Source of the DNA: Membranipora membranacea
Taxonomy: Eukaryota > Bryozoa > Gymnolaemata > Cheilostomatida > Membraniporidae
Direction: 5' to 3'
Assembly: GCA_914767715.1 (NCBI GenBank)
Contig: OU612066.1
Location: 26,574,283 to 26,634,282 of the forward strand
DNA: 60,000 bases
The number at the start of each line of letters is the position of its first letter. Within the stretch, counting starts at the first letter, position 1. Under the pieces are notes generated by a model. That model worked only from the letters and a program-made list of their open reading frames with translations. It was not told where the DNA came from and made no database searches. Both the position numbers and the translations under genes were made by a program. Below are positions 1 through 15,000 of the stretch, piece after piece.

Positions 1-3000
1 AGTGAGATATGTAAGAATTCCTCAGCAGCAGTGAAAGACTTTATCAGCCCACTGGCTCGAGGATATCTTGAGATATGTACAGAGCATAAACCAGAGGAGA
101 GAGATCTTACTGAGTTCTTTGGTCTCCGTGATTTCTACAGGTGGGCACACTGCTTGGTTTGTCCTGTTGTTGCCCGCAAAAAAGATGTTTCCTGTAGTGT
201 TGTGTTACCAGTTCCAGTTCCAGTAATTAACATTTTTGTGAGGAAAACTTATTGAGGGTGTGATCAGCTTTTTGGCAGTGATTTGCCCGATGTTTGGTGT
301 GTTAATGCCTTGGTATGATCAATCCATTACCATAATCAGATGACAATGTACAATATGTTTCGTACTTATTACATCTGTGTCATAGTGGGTTCATTGTAAG
401 ATGTGAACATTTGTTTTCTAGCTTGATGAAGATGGTTGTGAACTTTGCTGACACATCAGAACACGGTTTGAATCGTAATCACTTGGAGCACTCTATCAAG
501 CGTAACTTTGGAGGCTTCGATCCTGATAAGTTCGACCCGATGAATGTTTTCACACGCCACTGTAGAGATAAGTTTGAGCGTTTAGCTCCTAGTCTCAACA
601 ATCTACCACTCACTGACTCTATGGGTCTGATTAAGACGAGTCTTACTGGGGATGCTATGGGTAAACTGGATGATGTCCCTGATCATCTGAAGATATCTGA
701 GCTGATGTCAGAGTCAATGGACCAGGAGATGATGGATACTGCAGATGGGGGCGAGATGACTGATGGATCGCCGAAGACTGCTGGCACAGGGTAAGTTTGA
801 CTAGGTTCTCATCCCAACCTCTTTTTGTGTGAATCGATGTTCAACACATGTGCATTAGTTTCTCAAAGTCTCACATATACCAACTGTTAAACGAGCATGA
901 TCTGAGCTTAGACTAACTTTCCAGTAGACTCGTATATGTTGTCTGCGACTTCTTCAATGTGTGATTTCCAAGCTCAATTACAATTGATGATCTCAATATA
1001 TAGTCATATCTTTAAGATGACAAGGTCAATTGAGTCAGGTTGAAAATGTTGGCTTCAAGAAAAGACTTCTGTGTTTCTCTGCGATAGTCCCAGTTGGCAC
1101 CACCTAGAATTTACCCACAATCACAATGGTCCCACAATTACAACGGTCCCACAACAACAAAATTCCCACAATTACATTGGTCCCACAATTACAATGGTCC
1201 CTCAATTACAACGCTTGACCATTTTTTTTCGCACAGAATTGAGAGCAGATACTTGTTGATTCTGGTGGAAAGTCTGAGTGTACTCAGTATAATATTAGAT
1301 GAATTTGGCAGAAAACAGACACACAAACCGATGGTTGTGTTCGGAAGTCGATTCAAAGATGACGTCTCCTACACCCAGGTAAATACACACATTATTGACT
1401 CTGTTACTGTAACTATGATGGAAGGGGTGAAACAGAGTCGCCCGTTGGTTGTCATTGAATAGAATAAACAAGGAAATTTGAGCCAAATCCTCAATTTTAC
1501 TAAGCCCAAAACCTTAAATCATAATTCAGCGGATTTGTTCCCAAATTGTTCAATGACATATCCAGTATGGCTAAATGTACAACGTTGTTTCACATCAATC
1601 CTTGTGATCTTTGGACTACTGGCTAGATAAACCATAAACCAAATTCATTCAAATGGTATTGAAACCACAATTATCAGCTTTACAACAATTAATCTTTTAG
1701 CTAAGATATAATTAATATTAATCGAAACACTTAATGCCTCTGTAGGTGTGCCACAACATCTACAGAATAAAGACATGTATGGACATGGGACGCCCTGTGA
1801 TTCTACTGAACCTGGATGATCTCTACGAAAGTTTGTACGATGCCCTGAATCAATACTTCTCTACCTGGGGTGACAAAAAGTTTGTGGATCTCGGTCTAGG
1901 TACCCACAGAGTGAAAGCATTTGTTGATGACAGATTCAGGTATGTAGGAAGTGATATGATGAAGAATTTTCAAAAACAGCCGGTCTTTATATACATATCA
2001 CTATCAGTGACCTGAGCTTTAACTGGACATTATGTCCTGCACTGAAATGCTGCTTTTTGTTTTGACGCTTTTACGGTATGCTTTGACTTTGCGCTGTAGC
2101 TTTTCACATATTCATACTGACTTCATCCATCATTAGATTATAATGTAATCGCATGATGTTCATCTAGCTTTTTCAAACTTGTGAGTTACTTATATCAACG
2201 AGTGAGAGAACTCTTTGCTCATACAAAGCCATTCTCAATTGATCCGCAAATTTTCAGCGTGTAAACAAGCAGAAATCAAACAACTTGTCTAGAGTAGGAG
2301 GAGGTACAGTAAGTTGATAAGAGCATTGGTCCTACAGCATGTAAAGTCAAAGGTTTGAATCCTTCTACAGTTTGGCGCCCAAATCATATCCTTACAGCAG
2401 CACTTAGTCTCACTCATTGAACCGAGGCAACATTCTGCTATTTTAACCAGATCATTAACTGTTGTTTAATTCTGTTTTGTCAGACTGGTAGTGATAGCAG
2501 ATAAGAACAAAGTACATTCACAGTTCCCCATACCGCTGATAAACAGATTGGAGAAACATTACATATCAGCTACTTCGCTTCTGGATCCAGACCAGAAAGG
2601 CATCAAACAGAAGCTGGAAGCATGGGCGGAGAAATTTGTCAAACCTCAGATGATGTTCAAGTAAGTAACTAAGCACTTTTGCCGGTAGATCATGACATGG
2701 TTGACTCAGTTGAAAATTATTTGAATAAACCCTTGTCATGATAGATCTGCTTTTAATATAGGATAGAAATATTTTCAGTTTAGTAATCATCTATTTACTA
2801 TAGTCGTATCTTACCACTTGATATTAGATTAGCCCTGCTGTTGTGTTCACATATATTTTGTGTTATCAGGAAGGTTTGCCCATCCGAATGTCATGGATGT
2901 GGACTGAGTCTTGACCAGCCATACCAACTGCCGTGTCTGATGCACTTTATCGGACCATGCTGCCGAGAGGCTATGTTTAGAGGTGATATACCGAGGCGCT

Positions 3001-6000
3001 GTCCTGTAGCAGGCTGTAGTACTGATGAAATACCGGAGGAGCATGAATGGGAGGTGGCTAAAAATGCGCTTGAAAACAGGTAACTTCTGCCTAAACTGAT
3101 GGTTGCTTCACTGTAAAATAGTACATTACATTTGAGGACTTGACCTGTTTCAAACATGATGCTTGTAGCTTTAGATAACCTACATGAAGATTTGTCAACC
3201 TCTGATCCAAACGTTCACACAATGTTTTCTGGATATATTACAGACAGTATTTTGAGAACTCTCGAGTAGAGACAGCATTTATAGGATACAGTAGTGAGAC
3301 AACAGCGCTGACAGTCAGACAGGCTACTGAAGACATGATGGAGAATCTATATGATGAGGACTTCTTGGATAAGGTAAAATAATTATAACTTTTCTTCCTC
3401 TTCATTACCGAGACCTTGAACCTGGTGTTTATCTGTATCCTGTCCGATTATATGTAGGTAGTCAAAATAGTTCAAGCTAAGGTCATATTAGTCTTGATGA
3501 GTTTATTAATGAGATGTGACTCACACAGACCTGCCCATCAATGATGAAGAAAAGAAACTATCTACTCCTTGCTTGTATGGTTTTATCAACGAACTTCATT
3601 GGTTTTATCTACTCTATGTACCAGCTGTAAAGTGTATTGCTGCATGACATGTGCTCTGTGTTTTTGTTACTGGTCTGACTGTCATTGGCTGTTTGTTCTT
3701 TTTTTCTTGGATTTGATTGGCTGTTGATTCGCTCTAATGCGAAAGGTGATCAGGTACATGCTTACAATGAGAAGGTACCAAACTCTCATGTCTACTCTAT
3801 ATTGTCGCAGGTATTTGAGCAAGCTAAGTTCTTGCTACTACAATGCGCCACAGGAGAAGCTGTCCTCCGTCTGGACAAGACTGAACTCCAGCGTGAAGCA
3901 GTGAAGATACAGGATATATACATGAGGAGACAGAAACATGAGAATCTTCATGAGTATCTACATCACGCTCTCAGTGATACAAAACAACCTCTCTATATCC
4001 AGGTAAATAAAACATTCACAGCAGCAGTGCATTCCGGAAATGGTGAGAACAACTGTTTTTTTTTCTGACTTTCAATCCTGCCGATGATGACCCAACTTGA
4101 AAATAAACAGCAATGATACCCCACCTAGTGCTGCCTACTTACCTACCTAGCTTACAAACGATGTAAATTAAAAATAAATAACACACTGAGAATTGTTATC
4201 TACTATCCAACAGGTAACAACTTTTGCTGAGCTGATGACAGAACACGATAAACACAAACTTGAGGACATGATGGGACAGACAGGTGGACAGAGAGTTCAG
4301 ATTCAGAACCTTTATCTCAAAGAGTTCCTTAAAGAGGCTCAGTTCACTGAGAAAATCAGGTAGATAATGGACTCAATATAACAATGGTGAAAGTGATATG
4401 ATGATGATAATATTGATTTCAATGTTGTGTCAGATTCAGTACTCTGAGCCATATTCTGTTAAATTTCCAGGAGTTGTTATGATGAGCAGACTGATGTCAC
4501 ACGTATAATACTGTTACAATGTGAGCTGGCTCATGAGAATACTGAACTGTTAGACTCAGTCAGATATATAATAGAGCACCAGAGTGATGAAGCTAAAACA
4601 AACGCTCATACAGTACTACTACTCAACTTACCCAGAGGTCACAAATTCACTGGATATCAAGGTTAGTGATATACTTCATCTTCATAACGTTGTGTCATGA
4701 TAAGTCATGTGACTTGGGAGGAGCCAGCAAAGCAAGGCAACAAATCAAATGTGGATGGAGATTTTTTATCTGGATATATCTCATCAAGTTATCTTCATCC
4801 ATCCCTAAAACTCCACCGTGAATAATGTCCACCATTGATTGATATAATGTGAAAGTTTGAAGATGGTGGGACAAGTTGCCGTGCTTTTTTCAGTGGAACA
4901 CCAGATGTAGTAAATTTATTTCACAGGTTAATAACCTAACACAATGCCCTACAGACGCATCTATCTGCCACTATCACGAATCCAAATGGACATGTATTCA
5001 TGCACCGAAGTATTGATATTGTTATTTGTAGGTGGTAAGTGGCGCTGTATGCATATAGACGATCCTCGTACACCAGAGATCCGCCTGCCTTCACTCAGCT
5101 CATGTATGAAATTGAAACCACATGAAATCATAAATAAGCTCATATCCCGATTGGACGGCGCTGCTGGTGGGCCTGAAGCTGCTGCGGCAGCACCTATGGA
5201 GACTGGAGATGACAATGGCAGTGAATTTGATGGACTCAAGCAGTTCATAATCAAATGTGTGCCAACTGCAGTTTCAATTATCACTACTGATCAACACTAT
5301 GATAGAGTGGATCTTCTAAAGAAACTTCTTACAGAAAATAAAGGTTTGTATTCATTAAGGCAGTCAAATGCAATCATCTTAGGTCTTCTCTTTCAACAAG
5401 AGACCACCATTACCAGTAACTTCTCTGGTTGCTCTTACCTGGGTGCATTAATAAAATAAATTTTAATCGTTCAAATTTGAGTTTCAAATCATTCTTGCAT
5501 CCCATATCATGGTGTTGATAAAAGTGAATGCTTACAATGTTTAGTGAAAAGGACTAACAGTGGAGATTATTAAAATGAGACATGAGCTGCAGGAAGAAGG
5601 CTTTGGCACAGTTTTTTTATTTATTATTGGATCTAAAGTGCAGAGAGCTTCAAGAGAGATCAAAGAGAGCAGATACCACTGCAATTTCACTGTTGATTGC
5701 TTATTTTTATAAAATTGTAGAATTCCTGAAGTTGTTCCTTGCTCATGTGAGAGATCTGCTTGAGAAACAGTATGAGTTTGCCTTAGGATCGTGGGTTAAA
5801 ACTGATGCAGCTAAAGCCAGTAACATGAAGCAGTCAGAAACACTCAGGTAATTATGGAACACAAAGACAGCCCATGACCGGATTTTGTTTGTTACATCAT
5901 TTCCTTACACATGGACTTTTCGTCTCAACTGACCATATCCAATATTATCAGGTACACACTTTATGATGTCTCTGGTGCAACCATAAACATATATATGTTT

Positions 6001-9000
6001 ATGGGTGTAACTCAAATTTGATATTCTAGCAAAAATCTCTAAATCATGCCAGTGAAAATTTGCCTCTACCAATGTATCCTCTAGTTGACCTAAAGGTGTG
6101 ATACACAGAGAAATGAAATGTTCCTTCCAGCTACTGAGTGTCATATTGAAACTTTCGTAAAATTTGTACTACAGACATGCCCTAGAGGACTCACTGGAGA
6201 GAGCCTTTGTACCCGGCCTGGCAGCTGTCATATCATTTATTGATGTACGAGGTAACATACAGATGATCAAATCTCCTGGAGTATTAAATAGACTCTGGTT
6301 ACAGCTGTTTAGTGAATGTGATAAACTTGGCCTTACATACAGTAAGCTCACTGCTGGACAACAAGGCGCAGTAAGTGAACCTCTAACATTATTCAAGACG
6401 AACCACGATGAGTGACAATTATATAAACAATGTAAATGTAAATTTGTAAATCACTTTTTATTAGCTGCTCTCTAGCAATCTTTACAGGAATATAACATAG
6501 AGAAATATACATATTCAACTAAGCGCACTCCTGTACAAGGTAGAAGTGGGCAAGCTAGGCTATTGCCCGGAGAGCTCCCCTCCTTCAGCAGCATGTGTAG
6601 TGACTGGGATTTGAACCAGCAACCCTCAGATAAACCACCATGCCATACTGCCATTGGTGTAACTTCAGTCTGCCAACATATGGAATACATATTGACGGAA
6701 ATCTCACAGCTTCAAACAATTTGGTTCCTCAGTCGTAAATGCCCATAAATGGCTGTTGGAAATGTTGAAATGTTCAAAACGTTGGCTGATAGTATTTGAA
6801 AATGATACAGACTTGTTACTAAGTCACCATTGTAGTAGCCTGTATTACTGTTGATTGTTGATTGTGTTGATTGGTTGTTTTGACATTAAAGTATCATTCA
6901 TGTATTGTAGAAGCTACCAAACAGATACAGGGTTCAGGAGTTTGGCACTGGAAGGCAGATGTTTGAGACACAGTTCCCATTTTCATGGATTGTCAAACAG
7001 ACTATAGATAAATTTATAGCGGCCAATGACCCTCAACAGGAGCTCAACATAGGTAATTTGCCAAGTAATGTGTGTTGATAGAGCATAGACTTTCAGCCCT
7101 CAATTGGTTTGTATCTTCTTAAGAGGTATTTGTTTATATTATCGCCACAAGGGACCCATAAGATGAGAGTTTATTGATGCACGGGAAAGGATTTTTCTGA
7201 CACATATCCTACCTGATAGTGGCTGTCAATGGCTATGTTCCTAGTTGGTACTTATTTGAGAACAACTCTGTCTTCAAGCACCTTTGGTTTAATATGACGA
7301 TTGATTTCCCCCGGCTAGTATGGTTGTATTTGGCTGTGATATATTCCTAATTTGTTATTGCAGACAATCTGGTAGAACAGTTTAAATCATCCCCTATCGG
7401 TATGGTTATATATCATCCCGATTACAACAGACTAAAACCTCAGATGTTAGACCCTTACCTCGTAGACTTCATCTATATGTCTCATCCCTGCTCCAACAAG
7501 ATAGAACATCAGGTATAAACTAGAAATTCTTCTGATCTGAAAAGTATGCATGATACACTCCACTTAATTCAGACCACTGCTTAATAAGTTTTTTAATAAT
7601 AAATTGGCTGAGTGGAGACAAATCAACTTCATATTATGTAGCAGCTGCTGATCTCTGCTTTTCACGTGTTCATTACTCCCCTTCTCAATGACGCATCTCA
7701 ATTTACTTGCGAATTTGTGATAGACTGTAAACATCCCAAGGTAATGTAAGAAAACCAACTTCTTTGTGGAGAAAACACAATTGTTTTTTTTCGTTTGTCC
7801 ATTCAAATATCAGTGTACTGTTTATCATCTACTCTTGCTTCTAGATGGTCGGTATGAACATAATGATATACATTCAGAACGAGATGCACATCAGAGACCC
7901 ATCCATGGTACACATACACATAGCCTATGAGAAGCAGAGAGAAATGATGCAAAGGCTCTCTGCAGCTTATAATCTAACCTCTGAAGCTCCTGGTGAAGGA
8001 ATCGCTGAGAGGATCAGGAGACAGGTGGAGAAATCTGAAGAGGTCAGTCAGAATGTTATCCTTCCTTTATGTTTGAAATGAATATTGACAGTTTTACTGT
8101 AAGTTAATTCGCTTTCATTTACTTCCTTTGTTTTCATTGCTGGTGACCCCTTATTGTGGTAGGTGTTTGGTGCTGCTTCTGCAACTGTTTTTATCTAGCC
8201 ATTGTGTTAACTCTGATTGGCTGGATGGATTGGATTAAATCAATCAGAAATTGCCTCTAACTGCAATTTTCTTCCCTTCGGTTACAAGAAACATAATTTT
8301 AGGACCCTATATATTATGTCTACAGCTTTATTCATTGACATATTACAGAGATCAGATGTGGTAGTGTTAGACATCTTATTGACTCTAGTAAAGGAGATAA
8401 AGATACCTGATGTTATGAAGGATTCTGCAAGATGGGTCAATCTCGTAGAGAGATGCAAAACTGTGTATGATATGATCATAAATCTTCTCGATACGGATTT
8501 TGACTCTGGTATCATTGGGAACTGTCGGTGAGTAATGCACGTGCTTGCTGCGTTATTGTGGTCACAGCACTGTTCTAGGCAGACAAGTTTGACTCTTCAA
8601 ATTGAAGAATATACACATGAATTCACCTCTAGCACAGTCAGATGTGCATTTAGGTCATGTCACTATTAATTTAAGATGGGCTGTGCCAGCTAGTTGAGCG
8701 CCTGAATCAAATTTTGTGGTTTGATGCCATGTCACTTAACTGTCAAACCCTTATGACTAAAGTCACTAGTAGAATGCAAAGTTACAAACAGTTCATCTTT
8801 CATAGTGTGTTTCTTCTAATCTCTGTGTGATATCATTTTCCCAGTAATATGTGGGCACAGCTAGAAGTGAAGAAGCTGTATGTGGAACATGTGATCATAC
8901 CAGTAAACCAGGAGAGACAAACTAAACAGAACTTCAACCTCAAATCTCTTATAACAGTAAGTACAATGAAAGTCTTATGCTTTAATAACCTGACAGGGTT

Positions 9001-12000
9001 GAACCAGACAAATTTAAATAAACCAACTTCTATGGATAGAGCCGCAAGTAGTGGCGGGTTCTGCATGTCCTGTAAGTCAGCTTGTATTGAAAATTCAACC
9101 AGATATTCATTACTGACATCATACCTGGGTAAATAAGAAGTTGCATTCCCTAGAGCAGATGATTCCTTCTCCCTTCGATAAATCTCACCAAAAACAGCCT
9201 CAACTACAGCAAGTCTGCCGTGCTGTAAAATGTTTTGCACTTTTTTATATGAAATCATGGCTCTACATTAATCACATGGACTTAATCGATTTCTTTTGGC
9301 AGCACTGTTTACCAGCCCAACAAGCCTTATTCTACATGTTTGAAATTTTTCTATAGGAGGTGACAGAGACAGATTTCAGCACACATGAAGCATTTGAACA
9401 GATAGTCAAGTTTCTACGTAAGACAGTGTCTGATGAGCTGAGGGCTCTATATCCGTAAGTTTTTTTTCTCTCAATTCAAGGCTTATTTCTCAGAAAATTG
9501 GTGTAGACATTCATGAATGAGCTTCAAGAGCTCTTAATGGAGAGAAAGCACTATTCCATTGTCAGCATTTGTAGAATTCTTAATACCGAACCTACTTTGG
9601 AATGCTATAAACAAGACCAACTTCATTTTGATCATATGATCAAGAAGGTCATTACCCAAACCTTCTATTGATTTACACTCTTTGATAATCTGTTAGTTTC
9701 TATTGAATTAGTTTTGTGAATGTGTTTGTAGGAAATGTCCAAAGAAGTGCTTTTATTGTAATGAGGTGATCGACTCCCCAGTCAGATTGAAGTGTAATCA
9801 CATCATGTGTTATAACTGTGTACAGGAGGTAAAACTGTGTGCACAAGAGAACTGCGGTAAAGAGATCAACGAGGAATCAATCATAGAACTCGCATCTGAC
9901 AATATCGAGTAAGCTTTCATCATATCCCTATCAACCTTACCAATCTTGGTGTATGTCTGAATAGTCTTGTAATAAATACACAGTTCAGAGAACTAGAGCC
10001 TTTGTAAGCCACCCTTGAGAGAAGTCATTTAGGGCCAATTTAAGTCATATGCATGTGACTCGAACACACTTAGTTGAATGTGGAAATGTACTCAAGCTGG
10101 CTCAATGAAATTTGTGATTTGTCTGGATTTGACTCAGCTGAAAGCAAAACAGCCATGATCTGAGATGACCTAGCAAGATCTATCTTGATTAGTTTATTAG
10201 GCTCTTTAGAGAACTGATCTGGGTTAAAGAAAAAAGAAATTGGGATTAGCTTTGAGTATTTGGTAATTTCCCAGTATAATTCACAAATCAATATTAGACT
10301 GCCATTACTCTATGTTTTAGGAAACAAAAACTAGACTCATTTAAGAGTTTCAGAGCTCGTATGAATGCCTTCTTCATGCACTTCATCTCGGAGGTAGTAT
10401 TTACTGCAGAGTCACAACCAGCTGATGAGATAATGAACTGGTTACTCCAGTGTATAACCTCAGATAAAACTACAAGACAGCTCAGTTTGTTCAACTCACA
10501 AGAAGTTGTCGATCCCAGCCCTGTTCTCAGGTATGTTTTTTGTATTAATCTAGTCATCTGTTATGTATACTTCATCCAATGGTCTTAGAAAGGATAGACA
10601 CTCGCATGGCTTGTTAGATAATAAGTTGTTCATTTCCCCTTAGTTGGATATGGTCAAATGTATGCGCTGTACTAAGAGTTTCAAAATATAAAACAATGAG
10701 ATAAAACTTAAACGATTGCTGCCACAGCTGGGCTTTGCCAAGCAGAGCCACCAGTAAAGATTTTAAAAAGAGAGTTGTGGCATCAAAACATCTAGCCAGT
10801 GGCTTTGCGTGGAGTTATATGAGCTCTCAAAAAGTAGGGAGTATCTTTTTCCCTTAGGCCACACCAAATTGATGTCTTGATCTAGATTTACCTCCCTCCT
10901 CTAAAATATTATCTGGATCATAGAAATAAACTAAAATTACCTCCAGCTGATCATTCTCTAAATTATTGTAAAAATAACACAAAATGTGTGATAAAATGAA
11001 TTTCCCTCCAGCGTCCTCTCCATAATTGCCAAAAATAAAACAATAAAATGGAATTCCCTCCAGCCTCCTCTAGTATTTTGGCATAAAATGAAAAAATAAT
11101 ATACCTCCTCCCTCATCCAAAATTCCTTCTTGCTCGTCATCTAGATCAAGACATTAATTTGGTGTGGCCTTAAACTGTCGACCACTTTGTAATGTGTACA
11201 TCTGTTTCACAGATTATGAAATGTCTCATTGTTACGGATTTTTACAGGTCATTCCTACTGAAGCTGTTACTAAGATGTGAACAGAGTGAGACTGTCATTG
11301 AAAGTCTCAATGATATGCTTGCCTCATGGAGAGACCAACCTAAACTACAGGTTCAAACCATGGTACTCTTCATGAACTGTCACAAGGTATGTTAGCAATA
11401 AGACATGCTAGCTTTGTTGCACCTGAGCTGTCCCATCCTGGTAACAATGTGTGTGACTAGAAAACAGTGTCAAGAGAATGATCTTGTCTCATGGAAGTGC
11501 ATCGTAGTTGTTTGCTGGTCAGTAGATCGTTCATCGCTGTCATCATCATCATCGACAAGCGGAAAGACCAACTATCATCCTTCAAATATTATCTGGGTTT
11601 TCACTAAGTTTCAAGGTAATTGATTGTATCGTTTCAGGACTTACATCCACCATCGCCGACCGCTGGTCAGCTGCAGAATGTGATATCAGATCCAAACACA
11701 TTACAGCTCATTACTGAAGAAGTTACTGAACTACCTGTTATGCTTCTCACCCAGTTAGCTGATGTACAGGTAATTATCACATCACAATGATTCAGGAAGT
11801 TTTGAATAGTTACTTTGTTATGAAAGTTTCATACTGAAAACTAAAAAGTTCCATAGACTTATTGTTCACTGTCTCCAAATTGGATGGAGCTTTTGCATTC
11901 AACTAACTCCATCCTGATTGGAGTTCTCAGCCGTTGAGCTTGGAGTGAATATTTTCCACTCATTCATTTGAGACCCCACAAATCTGTTAGTGATTATCTC

Positions 12001-15000
12001 CACATCTTTGACTTACAATCTCTTTCGAACTCACTGATTATTGCTTTTCTCTAGGCTGTTGTTATTTATCCACAGAAGTCATCCATACAATGAAGGTTAC
12101 GAGTTTTACTTACCTTGTGCTATTTCAATTACTTATGTTTAACAGGTCTTCATCAACAACATCACTGAAATAGTACTCGACAGTAAGAAGACTTCCCAAA
12201 GGCTGGAACAGGAATTTCAAAATTTCTTACTTGCGGCCAACCAATCTGGAAACTTTCAAATCAAGTATGTAATTGTGATATAAATTTGAAGGTGGATTAT
12301 CTCAATTCCTTGCTCTATCAGTCATTAAACTAAGCCACATCTTTCTCAAAACATTCTCTAAGAAGTATTCTCATCATGCATTGAGTGTTTTCAGAAATTG
12401 AACTCAAGTAAGTCCCATCATACTTGCCAAGTAATCTAGATACAAAAAAGGGAGATTCCATTTTACGGCGATACTGCACCACAACGTGGTGCTTCGAGGG
12501 TGCGAAGCACCCGAGTCACCCACCTGGGGGTTTGGGGGAGCCCCGTCTGCAGAAGCTCTGAGAGCGTTTCCAGCCACTAGGAAGGGCTAAAAAGGTATAT
12601 TTGACCCCAAATAATTTCATGTTTGTACTAGTACTAAAATATCAAACTGAGGTGAAATACACTTTAAACAATTACAATCAATCCATGGGCCCCTGGGACT
12701 CTTACATACATGCCTTTACATTGTCAATGTCCAGTATCAAACACCCCATTGGCAAAGTAGAGGCATGTATGTCCCAGGGGCCCTTGCCTGTCAAGACAGG
12801 ATACAAGTGCCCATGCATCATCAAGATCTGAAAATGTGCTCAGTCACAGACAGTGAGAATCCAGTTAAGGTACTATATTCCTGTTTGACGAACATTAAAT
12901 AAGTTTCAAAGTCTTTGGTCCGAGCTTTGTTAAATTGTAGTGGACATACCTTTGGAATTGTTAGGTTTCTATTTCCCTTCACTTAAATTTAACTAGTGTA
13001 GACAGTACAAAATTAATACTAAAAAATGTGTGATCTGAAAGGAAATGAAAACTAAATGTATGCACTTGACTAGCTACTTTCTATTGTGACCAATGACAGT
13101 CAGTGTTGTGGGTTATGAGAGGATGCTATTGGTCATTTACAATAATAGGCTGAATCTTAACAAAACAGGTAAATTTGTTCATACTGACTCTCGTGATCTG
13201 ACTGGGCATGTAGATCACTGATAAACTAGGCTATCATTACCACAAAGCAGGTGTCGTAAGGCTAAGTATGCATCATGCGTGACTTGAATTTGCGCATGTG
13301 CAAGAACAATGAGTTTAGTTTGGGTTCTGATTGCAACTTTGGAAAGGGGAAATGGGACATCCCCTGCGTAAACTGTCAATCAAAATCAGCTAATCATGAC
13401 AAGAGAGGATAACTATTAATAACAAATCCGCACGCTTTGGGGAGTATGTCGCCAGAGCAGGTAGCCAATCAGATGGCTTCGGAATTCCGAGACTCAATTT
13501 TGCAGAGATCAGCTCATGCCCAGAGCTGAGCATGCGCAGAATGAAATTTGTTAGGATTGTTTAATTTGATAATTCCTTTCAATTTTGTGTGCAAAGACCT
13601 TAACAGTAACTAGTCAACAACAACATGTGCTTGGATAACTATCAAAAAATTGCGATTGGACTTTTTTCTCTAAAATCTGGAGGAAATAGTGAGATTTACA
13701 AAAAGTGGGAGGTGAGTGTAAAAATCTGGAGGGTCACGCCTAAATCGGGAGACTTGGCAAATATGAGTCCCATTCCGCTCATTCTGAAAAGATCAATGGC
13801 CAATTGCCAGCAAGATTTTTAAAAGATGGTTCAAGTCCATGAAGCTATGTGTTCCTTTGTAAAATTTGTTTTAGTTTCCTTGTGGTGAGACAGTTGCTCT
13901 CTGAAGGAGGTGAGAGTTACGTTAATGATCTTATCAACTCTCCCTATAACTATCTAATACCAATGAACATTAAGAGAGCTCTTGAGGACTTCACTGTAGC
14001 AGATACACTGTCCATATTTGGAGGTGATTCATATAAGAAGGTCAAACAATCATTAGAGAATAGCTTTGTGCACTTCACAAAGAGGGACAGGTTCTCGGAA
14101 GCCCTGGAAGAGATCAAGGGACAGGTATGTACACTGGAATACTGATTGAAGAGAATTGAACACAATGGACTGCATGTCAGGGGTGTCTAAGTCTATATTG
14201 TAGACAGATGTTTCAACATCACAGATATATTTTTTTTTAAATAACCAATCAAAAGAGAGTCAACTAACGCACTGTCATTTGGTGAATTGCATGGCTTTAA
14301 ATTTGTCTTACTCATTCTATATTATTATTTAGGCTGTTTCTTTTAAATTTTGCTGCATCAGGGTAGTGCTCAAAAAAGAATTTCTTGGCTGTACAGTGCA
14401 GTATTGAATTATTATAATGGCAGCACTGCTTGCCTTCTCTATTGCTTATTTCGGTTTCTGAAAACCTGTCATTCCTACTGATGCTTTACAAATATTACAG
14501 ACTAAAGATCATATACTACTGTGGGGTGTCTTCACTAGAATTACTCGTACTATGGTGTCTAAATCTCCAGTGCCAAAAGAAATCAGAGATGCAATCAAGA
14601 GCAACCTCAGGCGGAACATGAACCCCAAGAATATTGTAGGTTTATATTTTTGAGTATATCTTTGTAACATTTGTGAGATATTTTACACCAGATGTTGTCT
14701 GTTTTTCAGCAATCACCATCAGGACTGCTTATGAATGAAAAGACATTTTTGAGTAAAGTTTTGTTTATTTAAACCTTCCACAAATACTACTGATAAGTTA
14801 TTGAAACGTTTTTGAACAATCACTGTCCGAAAAGAAACCCTCTGGCCATTACCATTCCTAACTCAGCAATTTTTTTATCAGGATATGCTCGAGTTTCTGT
14901 TGAGAGACACACTAAATGAGGAGATGGATTTAGTACAATCACGAGGGGTGAACCTGTCTATGCTAGTTCTTCACATGTACAAATGTCTGTCAGGGGATGA

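Noticed and set aside
1094-1462. 122-codon open frame as a separate gene
   Set aside because: Its first half is the CCCACAATTACAATGG minisatellite; only the part from 1237 is coding, as an RNF213 exon.
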